Shown here piece by piece: positions 35,210 through 43,888 of a DNA stretch of 63,790 bases; the stretch's first letter is position 1, and each line of letters opens with the position of its first letter. This DNA comes from Fidelibacterota bacterium (GTDB taxonomy: Bacteria; Fidelibacterota; Marinisomatia; Marinisomatales; TCS55). The notes beneath the pieces were generated by a model that was not told the origin of the DNA, did not search any database, and saw only the letters and a list, made by a program, of their open reading frames with translations. The stretch spans positions 7,039 to 70,828 of the forward strand of contig JAPYRG010000010.1 in NCBI GenBank assembly GCA_029936965.1, given 5' to 3'. The translations under genes were made by a program, and so were the position numbers.

Positions 35210-35242
35210 CAGTAGCAAAACTAGTACAGTATTTTGCTACTG
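35210..35242. repeat. 11-bp inverted repeat upstream of the T9SS gene
   Basis: CAGTAGCAAAA (35210-35220) and TTTTGCTACTG (35232-35242) are perfect inverted repeats with an 11-nt spacer, 80 bp upstream of the T9SS gene start. One-turn spacing is compatible with an operator; as RNA it would be a hairpin without a T-tract on the minus strand. Confidence 0.6.
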
Positions 35243-35291
35243 TCAAATATTATTTTTTTCATGTGATGTAGCTTAAACTAATTTTATACAT

Positions 35292-35414
35292 TCATTTTTT
35301 ATTATAATGGCGTGCAATTATCCTAATGATGCTCCATAGCAATAGAAGGGTGCCAATTATAAATAAGATATTTGCAAGGACGATGGTACTTTTTAAAAAT
35401 AATATGGTTAGCAT
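35292..35414 (-). CDS. possible 40-residue single-span membrane peptide
   Basis: This minus-strand frame, ATG 35414 to TGA 35292, is below the length of usual gene calls. It encodes one hydrophobic helix (about residues 9-30, Leu/Ile-rich) followed by a positive tail (RIIARHYNKK), the layout of a small inner-membrane protein with cytoplasmic C-terminus. No Shine-Dalgarno is apparent and AT-rich DNA favours such residues by chance. It sits upstream of the T9SS gene on the same strand. Confidence 0.4.
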   Translation of the reverse strand: MLTILFLKSTIVLANILFIIGTLLLLWSIIRIIARHYNKK

Positions 35415-35477
35415 AAGACAAATTTACTATTACAGTTATCAGTCTATTTAACATTTTTCTTGCGAAAGAAAGTCTAT
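35415..35477. other. AT-rich intergenic stretch between the small ORF and the etf operator
   Basis: No coding signal. Part of the 484-bp region between the divergent T9SS and etfB genes. It may contain the promoter for the 40-residue ORF or the T9SS gene; I could not place -35/-10 boxes with confidence. Confidence 0.3.
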
Positions 35478-35517
35478 CTATTTAAAATAAACCGACCGGT
35501 CGGTTTATTTTAAATAG
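35478..35517. promoter_or_regulatory. 40-bp perfect palindrome, probable TetR-family operator of the etf operon
   Basis: The arms 35478-35497 and 35498-35517 are exact reverse complements with no spacer. The centre is AAACCGACCGGTCGGTTT. ACCGACCGGTCGGT is the type of site bound by TetR-family regulators of fatty-acid metabolism, for instance PfmR/FadR-like proteins of Thermus. It lies 97 bp before etfB. The GC-rich core stands out from AT-rich surroundings, which argues against chance. The cognate repressor is not encoded in the window. Confidence 0.8.
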
Positions 35518-35614
35518 AATATGTATTAGGAAAAATTTGATAAAAAGCAATTATTGGATGCTGAGGTTTTAATTGATTATTATTGGCGTAATAATATTAG
35601 TAATATAGAAATAG

Positions 35615-36376
35615 ATGAAAATTGCAGTATTAGTTAAACAAGTCCCAGGGTCTGAATCACCACTTCCTTTAGTTTCTTCTCAGGATTGGTTGGATGAATC
35701 TCAAGTTGCATATATCATGAATGAAAGTGATAATTATGGTTTGGAAGAAGCTCTCCAGATTCGTGAAAAAAATAATGATGGTGAAGTTGTCGTAGTAAGT
35801 CTTGGCCCAGATAGGACGCAAAAAGTTATTCGTGAAGCTCTAGCCAAAGGAGCTGACCGCGCTATTCATATTCAGACTAATGAAAATTATCCAACAGATC
35901 CGCTGGCGGCGGCCTCTCTTTTTGCTGATGCGCTTAAAGGAGAAGACTTTGATATTATTTTTTCCGGACTGCAGTCTGATGATCTAGGATACGGACAAAC
36001 AGGGGTAATTCTAGGAGAATTATTGGGAATGTCTACTGCTACTTTAGCAATGGCTACAGAAATTTTGGATAATAAAATTAAAGTGAAACGAGAGCTTGAA
36101 GCAGGATATTTCCAGTGGGTGACAATGTCCTTGCCTGCCAGCATCAGTGTTCAATCTGGTTGCAATACTCCAAGGTATCCTTCATTAAAAGGAATTATGG
36201 GAGCCAAGAAAAAAGAATTAAATGTTGTTACACCAAGTGTTGGGGATCAAAATCAATCAATCAAAAAAATATATGCACCTAATACTGCTAAAGAAACTGT
36301 AATGATTAAAGGTTCTGTTGATCAAGTTGTTGAAAAATTAGTAACTATCTTTCGGAATGAAATTAAAATTACTTAA
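35615..36376 (+). CDS. etfB: electron transfer flavoprotein, beta subunit
   Basis: 253 residues, full length. The N-terminal MKIAVLVKQVPGSESPL and NESDNYGLEEALQIRE, the AMP-binding region VVVSLGPDRTQKVIREALAKGADRAI, and the ETF-beta signature VKRELEAGYFQWVTMSLPASISVQSG are all present. With EtfA it carries electrons from acyl-CoA dehydrogenases such as the GcdH encoded at 19.6 kb. Start 97 bp after the palindromic operator; etfA follows 9 bp later. Confidence 0.97.
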   Translation: MKIAVLVKQVPGSESPLPLVSSQDWLDESQVAYIMNESDNYGLEEALQIREKNNDGEVVVVSLGPDRTQKVIREALAKGADRAIHIQTNENYPTDPLAAASLFADALKGEDFDIIFSGLQSDDLGYGQTGVILGELLGMSTATLAMATEILDNKIKVKRELEAGYFQWVTMSLPASISVQSGCNTPRYPSLKGIMGAKKKELNVVTPSVGDQNQSIKKIYAPNTAKETVMIKGSVDQVVEKLVTIFRNEIKIT

Positions 36377-36385
36377 GCGAATTAG

Positions 36386-37357
36386 ATGGATATTTTAGTT
36401 GTTTTAGAAGATAATAATGGGACGATTCACCGGATGGGGATTGAGTCTATTGCTGCGGCACAGCATATGGCCGATTCATTAGGCCTTAGTGCAGGAGCTA
36501 TGGCAATGGGCAAGAATGTAGATTCTTTAGCAACTGAAGCCTCTGGATATAGTGTAGATGAGGTATTAAGCGTAAATCATGAATTGCTTAATGATTATTC
36601 TTCTGATGGATATGCAGAAGCAGTCAAACAAGTCATCAATAAGGAAAACCCAACATATGTTTTATTTGGCCATTCTTATCAAGTAAGAGATTATGTTCCA
36701 AAAATAAGCGCAAAATTAATGAGGCCTTTTTTAGCGGATAGCATCGCTATTGACTTTGATGGAAAGGACGTATCTTTAACAAAGCAAATGTTTAATGCAA
36801 AACTATTTTCTGATATAACTCCAAGTGGAGATGCTCCTTTTTTAATTAGTTTTCAATCTGCTTCTTTTTTATCAGATAATGCTACTACCGGTACCGCAAA
36901 AAAAAGAGAAGTTGTTATAAATTTAGATTCATCAATGATTAAAACAGAATCGGAAGCACCTTTTAAAGAATCGTCAGGTGGTGTTGACCTAACGGCTGCT
37001 GAATTGATAGTTTCTGTAGGTCGTGGTATTGGTAAGGAAGAAAATATTTCAATGGCGCAGGATCTTGCTGCAGCGTTAGGTGCAGAGATTTCATCATCTC
37101 GACCAGTAGTAGATTCGGGTTGGTTATCTCCATCACATCAGGTGGGAAGCTCTGGCCAGGCTGTTTCTCCAAAAATGTATTTGGCCTTGGGTATATCTGG
37201 GGCCATACAGCATGTAGTAGGTATGAAGGCTTCAAAAAATATTGTGGCAATTAATAAAGATCCGGAAGCACCTATTTTTGAAATTGCTGATTATGGAGTT
37301 GTAGGAGATCTATTAGAAATTGTTCCCAAACTTACAGAAGCAATCCAATCCAAATAA
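36386..37357 (+). CDS. etfA: electron transfer flavoprotein, alpha subunit
   Basis: 323 residues. The C-terminal FAD-binding domain (about 195-323) is well conserved: LIVSVGRGIGKEENISMAQDLA, SRPVVDSGWLSPSHQVG, LALGISGAIQHVVGM, IVAINKDPEAPIFEIADYGVVGD. The N-terminal domain (about 1-185) is the more variable Rossmann-like part. It is the partner of EtfB and is followed at 6 bp by the membrane oxidoreductase, so the three form one electron route. Confidence 0.97.
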   Translation: MDILVVLEDNNGTIHRMGIESIAAAQHMADSLGLSAGAMAMGKNVDSLATEASGYSVDEVLSVNHELLNDYSSDGYAEAVKQVINKENPTYVLFGHSYQVRDYVPKISAKLMRPFLADSIAIDFDGKDVSLTKQMFNAKLFSDITPSGDAPFLISFQSASFLSDNATTGTAKKREVVINLDSSMIKTESEAPFKESSGGVDLTAAELIVSVGRGIGKEENISMAQDLAAALGAEISSSRPVVDSGWLSPSHQVGSSGQAVSPKMYLALGISGAIQHVVGMKASKNIVAINKDPEAPIFEIADYGVVGDLLEIVPKLTEAIQSK

Positions 37358-37363
37358 AATTTT

Positions 37364-39211
37364 ATGCATGATATTTATTTTTCTTTTGCCGAAAAAATAG
37401 TTCTCGGTTTAGGAATCATATTATGTTTGGCTTCATTTATATATGAAGTTATGCGCCGATTACTTATTGTATTTAAAGGGTTGGGTAAGCTGCCATTTGA
37501 TCGTACAGGAGCCCGTCTTTGGCGAATGTTTCGCGAGGTTTTCTTGCATGAGAAAGTTGTTAAAGGTCGCTTTTGGCCAGGATTAATGCACGCTTTTGTT
37601 TTCTGGGGATTTGTGATTTTTGGGCTTGTGACCCTTGAACACTTTGCAAAGGGTTTTGGCGTCACGTTATTGAGCCTTAAAACCCACAAAGTATATACGA
37701 TGATTGTTACACCATTTTCAATTTTGGTCATTATTGGTATTTTAGCTCTTGCTTATCGTCGATTTGTAACGAAACCAAAAGCGCTGGGAAAGCTGTCTCC
37801 TACTTCAGGATTGGTGGCATTCTTTATTGTTGTTTTAATGGTTACATATTTAATAGGTGAAAGGGAAATTCCAGTTTTTCTATGGAAAATTAACTGGTGG
37901 ATTCATTCAGTTATTATTCTTGGTTTCTTATTTTTGATCCCTCGTTCAAAGCATCTTCATCTTGTTCTTGCTCCGATAAATATATTTTTTAGACCTTTTG
38001 ATCAACCTGATCACTCTACAGTAAATATTGATCTAGAAGCATCAGAAGAAGAATTAGATGATATGTTGGCTGGATTGACTAAAATGACTAAGAATCAGGC
38101 GCTTGATATTTTTTCTTGCGTGGAATGTGGTCGTTGTGTTGATGTTTGTCCTGCAAATCGTGGAGGGGGTATACTTGACCCAAAACATCATTTTATTCTT
38201 GATTTACGCCAGCCGCTTTTAGATACAAAGGATGTTGATGTTTTATCACAGATAAATGTGGAAGCTGGTTGGGAGTGTACTACCTGTCAAGCATGTACGG
38301 AAGTTTGCCCAGTAGGTAATCATGTAGAAAAGTCTGATGAAATAAGGCGACTAGAAGTACTTGTAGAAGGAAAAGTTCCACAGGAATATCAAAAGTTATT
38401 TACCAATTTACAGGAGACAGGAAATACAGAAGGTGCAACAACTAGCCCTCTAGCGGATAGGTTACCAAAATTTTCCTCTGATAAAGAATATGTTTTATGG
38501 TTAGGCTGTTTTGCCCGATATGAGCTAGACCCTGAATTCACAAAATCTGTTGAAAACTTTACCAAAATTCTTGATGTTGCCAATATTAGTTATGGAATAT
38601 TAGAACAGGAGCATTGTTCTGGAGATCCGGTCAACCGTTTAGGTGATAAGTTGACTTATTCGATGTTAAGAAAGCACAACATGGAACAATTAAGTGAAGC
38701 AAAAAAAGTTGTCACGCTATGCCCCCATTGCGCTCTGAATCTGGAAAAAGAATATCGTAAATATGATACAGTATCTTACACTGTTGAGCATCATACTCAA
38801 GTGATTGAAAAATTGATTATAGATGGGCGTATCCAGGTCAATCAAACTGCGGCTGGAAAAATTACCTATCATGACCCATGTAATTTATCAAGGATGCTTG
38901 ATGAAGTTGATGCACCACGAACCGCAATCAATGCTGCTTCAGACAACTTTATTGAATTACCTGAATCTGGTAAAAACACTCTTTGTTGTGGAGCCGGCGG
39001 TGGGCTTTGGTGGAAAAAAGAAACTACAGGACGAACTCATTTAGTTCGAGCTGAGCAAGTAGTGGAATCTGAAGCAGATACTGTTGTTACGGGTTGCAAC
39101 TTTTGTTATGGTATGATGAACCAAGGATTAAAACCTCTTACACCTGAAGGACGTAATGAGATCCAAGTGAAAGATCTAGCAGATCTCGTTGCTGAAAATA
39201 TATCTCAGTAG
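37364..39211 (+). CDS. membrane Fe-S ETF:quinone oxidoreductase (HdrD/EMO-like)
   Basis: 615 residues. The N-terminal about 200 hold five transmembrane helices (NarI/cytochrome-b-like). Two [4Fe-4S] ferredoxin motifs follow: CVECGRCVDVC (Cys near 252, 255, 258, 262) and CTTCQACTEVC (near 305, 308, 311, 315). Two CCG cysteine-rich domains end the protein, with LCPHCALNLEKEY and CCGAGGGLWW. This is the order of the ETF:(mena)quinone oxidoreductases described in anaerobes and many bacteria. Position next to etfBA supports transfer of electrons from reduced ETF to quinone in the inner membrane. Confidence 0.9.
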   Translation: MHDIYFSFAEKIVLGLGIILCLASFIYEVMRRLLIVFKGLGKLPFDRTGARLWRMFREVFLHEKVVKGRFWPGLMHAFVFWGFVIFGLVTLEHFAKGFGVTLLSLKTHKVYTMIVTPFSILVIIGILALAYRRFVTKPKALGKLSPTSGLVAFFIVVLMVTYLIGEREIPVFLWKINWWIHSVIILGFLFLIPRSKHLHLVLAPINIFFRPFDQPDHSTVNIDLEASEEELDDMLAGLTKMTKNQALDIFSCVECGRCVDVCPANRGGGILDPKHHFILDLRQPLLDTKDVDVLSQINVEAGWECTTCQACTEVCPVGNHVEKSDEIRRLEVLVEGKVPQEYQKLFTNLQETGNTEGATTSPLADRLPKFSSDKEYVLWLGCFARYELDPEFTKSVENFTKILDVANISYGILEQEHCSGDPVNRLGDKLTYSMLRKHNMEQLSEAKKVVTLCPHCALNLEKEYRKYDTVSYTVEHHTQVIEKLIIDGRIQVNQTAAGKITYHDPCNLSRMLDEVDAPRTAINAASDNFIELPESGKNTLCCGAGGGLWWKKETTGRTHLVRAEQVVESEADTVVTGCNFCYGMMNQGLKPLTPEGRNEIQVKDLADLVAENISQ

Positions 39212-39251
39212 TTTTTTTTACATATTTTTGCAATTATATTTTGCGCCTCTT

Positions 39252-41642
39252 ATGGATCAAAAGTATACAATAATTATCTTTTTACTGCTAAGTACAAATG
39301 TATTTGCAGATGATTATCAAGTAGAGAACCCTAATCAATTACGATTTCGTGAAATGGTTGCAACCAGAACTGTTACACCACCAATTATTGATGGGAATAT
39401 TGATGATGAAGTATGGAAGAATGCATTAAAAGAAAGCGAGTTTATTCAGTTTGAACCTTATAATCTTTCTCAACCCTCAGAGACTACAATAGCTAGAGTG
39501 CTTTATGATAATGATAATATATATGTATCCATAAATAATTTAGATTCTCAACCAGAAAAAATTACCGGCAGATTAAGTCGGCGGGATAGTTGGATGGAAG
39601 CTTTTGGACCGCATTCGGATTGGGTAGGTTTAGCATTTGATTCGAATGATGATGACCGAACAGGTTATTGGTTTGCAGTAAATCCTTTAGGATCTCGTAT
39701 GGATGTATCTGTTTCTGGTGAAGGTATGGAAGCGTTTAATAGGTCCTGGGATGTTGTATGGGAATTTGAGGTAGCGTTGCATGATAGCGGTTGGTCTGTT
39801 GAGATGCAAATTCCAATAAGCGTATTTCAATTTGATGCAAATACAGATAATGATTGGGGAATTTTTTTTGCTCGTCATATTCATCGGCTACAAGAAGAGG
39901 TCCAATGGCCAGGTAGATCAAAAGGGCTTAGTGGTTTTGTACCATATTATGGAGTGTTAAAAGGGATGGCGGATATACCATCACCAAAAAAGGCTGAAGT
40001 ATTTCCATACATTTTAAATGGAAATAGTGATCAAACGAATGTTAGCTCCATAGGAATCGATTTGAAATACGGATTAAGTGCACAGTCCTCATTAAACATG
40101 ACTGTTAATCCAGACTTTGGTCAAGTGGAAGCTGACCCATCTCTTTTAAATTTGACAGCATTTGAAACACAATATGAGGAAAGAAGACCTTTTTTTATTG
40201 AGGGTGGTTCTTTTTTTAAAAACCGATACAAGCTATTTCATTCTCGAAGAATTGGCCAAACACCCGGGTTTCTATTACCTGATGATGCTATAATAATTGA
40301 TAGACCGGATGCAACTACAATATTGGGCGCTGGAAAAATATTGGGTCAAACATCAGGGGGCACTAAATATGGTATCATTGATGCAGTTACTAATGAAGAA
40401 TATGGAAATTGGGAATATGAAAGTGGTGATTCAACTATTCAGCAAAAAGGTATGCTGGAGCCTATAACTAATTATTTTATTGGTCGCATAGAGCAACCAG
40501 TATTAAATAATGTGTCAACAATTGGCATCATGATGACGGATATTAATCGAAAAAATTATGGTGGTGCAAATGTAATTGGACTTGACTGGTTTATGAAATT
40601 TTTAGATAATACAGTGACATTTAAAGGACAGTTAGTTCAATCAAAAAAAGATGAAAAAGTAGGCAATGGAGCACGTTTCAATATTGGATATTTGGATCCA
40701 AAATGGTGGGATTTAAATTTTGTGATTGGTTTTACTGATGACAAATATGAGATCAATGATATTGGATTTAATCAGCGTAATGATAATTGGTATTATGGAT
40801 CTTACGGAGGGTTAAGGAAGCAAGATCCCTGGGGACATTTTTTAAGTAATAATTTACAGTTTAGATATTTTAGTAGAGGAAGAGGGGATGGCCTAACCTT
40901 ATCAAAATCCTTATCTATTGAACAAAAGAACCAATTGAAATCTTATTGGAGTTTTGGTGGAGAGCTAAATATGGAGTTTGCTTCCTATAATGATGATGAT
41001 ACGTTTAGAGATGATAGGGCATGGGTTTATAAATCAGAAACAGAGGGCTTTGGAATTCTTTGGTTTCAGACAGATAAACGAAAAAAATTAATTTTTAGAT
41101 CATATCTTGGGTATGGGCGTGGAGAGTTTCGAACCTGGGGATATCGATCGGGTTTGCATCTAAGATTTCGTCCCCGCGATAATATTAATCTAATGATAGA
41201 AGGATTCCAGGATTTGGGAACAAAGTCAATGGAATGGGTTGGTATTGAAGAAGATTCAGTAGGTACAAATATTATTTATGCTAATTCAGCAGCTATAATG
41301 AATGACATCAAAGTTAGATTTAATTGGACATTTAGTCCTGATTTAACATTTGAAGCATTTTTTCAGCCATTTACTGTAGATATGAATTACAAGAATTTTT
41401 ATAAACTGATGGAAGAAAAAACTAGAGATTTAGAACCATATTCATATAATAGTAATCCTGATTTTAAGGTAAATAATCTTGTAGGTACTTTTGTGTTACG
41501 ATGGGAATATCGTCCTGGAAGCACTCTATTTATTGTGTATAATTTGCATAATGATAACTATTTTTCTGCAAGTGATAATGCTTGGACTAAAAATAGTTCA
41601 AATTCTATTTTTTTAAAGTTTAATTATTGGTTGCAAATTTAA
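39252..41642 (+). CDS. outer-membrane protein with CBM9-like domain and DUF5916 barrel
   Basis: 796 residues from ATG 39252; an upstream ATG (39189) inside the previous gene would give a poor signal peptide. MDQKYTIIIFLLLSTNVFA is the signal peptide. Residues about 35-220 form a carbohydrate-binding-module-9-like domain (TPPIIDGNIDDEVWKNA, IPISVFQF) and the remainder a long beta-strand-rich region of DUF5916 type (SSLNMTVNPDFGQVEADPSLLNLTAFE, RRPFFIEGGSFF), typical of FCB outer membranes. The role is unknown, perhaps in binding or uptake of hydrophobic or carbohydrate substrates. It lies 40 bp after the EMO gene. Confidence 0.85.
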   Translation: MDQKYTIIIFLLLSTNVFADDYQVENPNQLRFREMVATRTVTPPIIDGNIDDEVWKNALKESEFIQFEPYNLSQPSETTIARVLYDNDNIYVSINNLDSQPEKITGRLSRRDSWMEAFGPHSDWVGLAFDSNDDDRTGYWFAVNPLGSRMDVSVSGEGMEAFNRSWDVVWEFEVALHDSGWSVEMQIPISVFQFDANTDNDWGIFFARHIHRLQEEVQWPGRSKGLSGFVPYYGVLKGMADIPSPKKAEVFPYILNGNSDQTNVSSIGIDLKYGLSAQSSLNMTVNPDFGQVEADPSLLNLTAFETQYEERRPFFIEGGSFFKNRYKLFHSRRIGQTPGFLLPDDAIIIDRPDATTILGAGKILGQTSGGTKYGIIDAVTNEEYGNWEYESGDSTIQQKGMLEPITNYFIGRIEQPVLNNVSTIGIMMTDINRKNYGGANVIGLDWFMKFLDNTVTFKGQLVQSKKDEKVGNGARFNIGYLDPKWWDLNFVIGFTDDKYEINDIGFNQRNDNWYYGSYGGLRKQDPWGHFLSNNLQFRYFSRGRGDGLTLSKSLSIEQKNQLKSYWSFGGELNMEFASYNDDDTFRDDRAWVYKSETEGFGILWFQTDKRKKLIFRSYLGYGRGEFRTWGYRSGLHLRFRPRDNINLMIEGFQDLGTKSMEWVGIEEDSVGTNIIYANSAAIMNDIKVRFNWTFSPDLTFEAFFQPFTVDMNYKNFYKLMEEKTRDLEPYSYNSNPDFKVNNLVGTFVLRWEYRPGSTLFIVYNLHNDNYFSASDNAWTKNSSNSIFLKFNYWLQI

Positions 41643-41659
41643 ATAAAAAAAGAATCTAT

Positions 41660-42094
41660 TTATTTAGATAGGTCAGTTAATCCTATATCTAGTAGTTTTG
41701 CCAATTCAATAACGTTTTCATCGCGATAGAATTCACCAAAATAAATTTTATTAATTCCACTATTTGCAATCATTTTAAAACAGTTATAACATGGTGATAC
41801 TGTCACATATATTTCACTCTCTTCAATTCTAATGCCATGTTTTGCGGCCTGTACAATTGCATTTGCTTCTGCATGGATTGTCCTTACACAATGATCATTT
41901 TCCATTTCATGTCCAACATCATCACAATGCTCTACTCCTTTAATACTGCCATTGTAACCAGTTGAAAGAATTGTTTTGCCACGAACAATAACAGCACCTA
42001 CAGATTTTCTATCACAGGTTGAACGAGTTGCAACTTCACGAGCAATGTTCATGAAATAATCAGACCAGCTTACTCGATTACGTTTTTCAGTCAT
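41660..42094 (-). CDS. dCMP deaminase
   Basis: 144 residues of the ComEB type. Zinc and catalytic residues are in TIHAEANAIVQAA (HAE) and VSPCYNCFKMI (PC-x2-C). RKSVGAVIVRGKTILSTGYNGS and GVEHCDDVGHEMENDHCVRTIHAE are typical of dCMP rather than cytidine deaminases; the second metal-binding Cys/His loop (EHC ... HC) is present. It supplies dUMP for ThyX. The last gene of the minus-strand run that contains the SUF operon, 8 bp after the DUF2480 gene. Confidence 0.92.
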   Translation of the reverse strand: MTEKRNRVSWSDYFMNIAREVATRSTCDRKSVGAVIVRGKTILSTGYNGSIKGVEHCDDVGHEMENDHCVRTIHAEANAIVQAAKHGIRIEESEIYVTVSPCYNCFKMIANSGINKIYFGEFYRDENVIELAKLLDIGLTDLSK

Positions 42095-42102
42095 TATAAT
42101 AA

Positions 42103-42351
42103 CTAAGCTTTGCGTTTAAAAATTTTCACAGTTGAACATGGTTCACCATATGTTATATCAGCAGCAACCTGTGCAAGCTGAGCAGTTATAATTAAATATG
42201 CCCAAGTGGGAACTGGCACAGAAGTACATCCTTTTATCATTACACGTTTTAAATTGTAATCTTGCCAATTAATAGCTGATATTTTTTCACGAAATGACTT
42301 TTCTCTTATAATTCCATCGTCAAGAAAGTCATCTAGATAGATGGTTTCCAT
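42103..42351 (-). CDS. DUF2480-like protein, short form
   Basis: 82 residues. The segment LDDFLDDGIIREKSFREKISAINWQDYNLKRVMIKGC ... PTWAYLIITAQLAQVAADITYG matches the C-terminal half of DUF2480 proteins, which Bacteroidota carry near their SUF genes at about 165 residues. The N-terminal half is missing. It lies between sufS/the 89-residue gene and the dCMP deaminase, in a close-packed minus-strand run. A role in Fe-S biogenesis is inferred from context only. Confidence 0.7.
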   Translation of the reverse strand: METIYLDDFLDDGIIREKSFREKISAINWQDYNLKRVMIKGCTSVPVPTWAYLIITAQLAQVAADITYGEPCSTVKIFKRKA

Positions 42352-42355
42352 TACA

Positions 42356-42625
42356 TTATTTTTTTTTAATTATTTCTGTAGACATATATGGATCTTTATC
42401 ACCCATAAAATAATGATAATCCAACACTGCATAACCTTCATTATTTCTAGTTGGACAATCAGGTAAACATGGTTCACCATTGCTACGATGACGAACTAAA
42501 TCTAATAGTTTTTGATCGGATTCTTGCGATCCAGATACTAATTCCTCATCTGTTTCTACATACCACCTCATGGTAATCATATATTTATATTTTTTTTGTT
42601 CACTTCCATTTTCGCTCATGCTCAA
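42356..42625 (-). CDS. small protein of unknown function in the SUF operon
   Basis: 89 residues, no signal or membrane segment. It contains a CLPDCP motif near residue 55 (GEPCLPDCPTRNNEG) and YAVLDYHYFMGDKDPY. Two cysteines spaced C-x3-C might bind a metal or an Fe-S cluster, but I recognise no family. It sits 41 bp after sufS and 4 bp before the DUF2480 gene. Confidence 0.6.
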   Translation of the reverse strand: MSMSENGSEQKKYKYMITMRWYVETDEELVSGSQESDQKLLDLVRHRSNGEPCLPDCPTRNNEGYAVLDYHYFMGDKDPYMSTEIIKKK

Positions 42626-42666
42626 ACTCCTTTTTAGACTTTAAGTGCTATGGTAAAATAAGAAAA

Positions 42667-43881
42667 TCATTTGAAAACGCTGGCTGTTTTTTCAATACTT
42701 TCACACAAAGTATCTATATCATCTTCCGTATTATATATATAAAAACTTGCTCGACTAGTTGCAAAGACACCTAACTTATTCATAATTGGCTGAGTACAAT
42801 GCTGACCTGCGCGAATTGCTATTCCATCTTGATCAAGAAATTGTGCTAAATCTTGAGGATGAACATCTTCAATTTCAAAGCTAACCACTGGGCCACGTTG
42901 ATTCTGATTGCCATGAATCTTTAGTCCATCTATTTGATTCAATTTATCTAAAGCATATTTAATCAGTCTTTCACCATAATGATGAATATTATCTAACCCT
43001 AAATCATTTATATATTGAACTGCGGCACCCAAACCAATGGCTTGGGCAATATTTGGAGTTCCTGCTTCGAACTTATAAGGAATTTCATTCCATGTAGCAT
43101 CTTGCATAGAAACTGATTTGATCATTTCACCGCCAGTTTGAAAAGGCTCCATTTCATCAAGAATTTCCGGTTTGCCATATAAAATCCCTACACCTGTTGG
43201 CCCTAACATTTTGTGTCCTGAAAATGCATAGAAATCCGAATTTATGTGGCTTAGATCAGTATGTCCATGGGGAACCCATTGTGCTCCATCAATTAGTGTT
43301 TTTGCTCCTACATTGTGAGCCATCTCAATAATATTCTTTATAGGATTAATTGTTCCCAAAACATTCGACTGGTGAATAACAGCTACAAATTTTGTTTTAT
43401 TATTAAAATACTTATCTGGATCATTTAGATCTAGCGTTCCATCATCATTTAAAGGTATATATTTTAAACTCGCACCAGTTGCTTTTGCTGCAAGCTGCCA
43501 AGGGACAAGATTGCTATGATGTTCCATTTCTGTAACTAATATTTCATCATTTGATGATAAATTATTTCTTGCCCATGCATATGCTACAAGATTGATTGAT
43601 TCAGTAGCCCCTCTTGTAAAAATAATTGATGAATTATCAGCGCCAATAAACTTTGCGATTTTTTCCCGTGCATCTTCATAAGCCTGAGTAGCTTTTTCTC
43701 CAATAGTATAGATTGCACGATGTACGTTTGCATTAAACTGCGTATAGTATTTATTTAATTCATTAAGAACAATAGATGGTCTTTGAGTTGTTGCTGCATT
43801 ATCAAGGTAAACGAAAGGTTTCTCTATGTTAGAATAAATAGGAAAATCTTTGCGAATTTGAATGGGATCAAAGTTTTTCAA
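42667..43881 (-). CDS. sufS: cysteine desulfurase SufS
   Basis: 404 residues, group II PLP enzyme. YLDNAATTQRPSIVL is the N-terminal signature; PLP is bound by the Lys in FSGHKMLGPTGVGILYG; histidine in MEHHSNLVPW; the catalytic Cys362 is in RAGQHCTQP at the right position relative to E. coli SufS (C364). It mobilises sulfur from cysteine, passed to SufE (encoded upstream) and then to SufBCD. Group II enzymes can also act on selenocysteine, which would connect to the selD gene just upstream of this operon. Confidence 0.97.
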   Translation of the reverse strand: MKNFDPIQIRKDFPIYSNIEKPFVYLDNAATTQRPSIVLNELNKYYTQFNANVHRAIYTIGEKATQAYEDAREKIAKFIGADNSSIIFTRGATESINLVAYAWARNNLSSNDEILVTEMEHHSNLVPWQLAAKATGASLKYIPLNDDGTLDLNDPDKYFNNKTKFVAVIHQSNVLGTINPIKNIIEMAHNVGAKTLIDGAQWVPHGHTDLSHINSDFYAFSGHKMLGPTGVGILYGKPEILDEMEPFQTGGEMIKSVSMQDATWNEIPYKFEAGTPNIAQAIGLGAAVQYINDLGLDNIHHYGERLIKYALDKLNQIDGLKIHGNQNQRGPVVSFEIEDVHPQDLAQFLDQDGIAIRAGQHCTQPIMNKLGVFATSRASFYIYNTEDDIDTLCESIEKTASVFK

Positions 43882-43888
43882 GGTAATT

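Noticed and set aside
41643-41690. Possible terminator between the convergent DUF5916 and dCMP deaminase genes
   Set aside because: Only a 4-bp stem (TCTA/TAGA) could be found.
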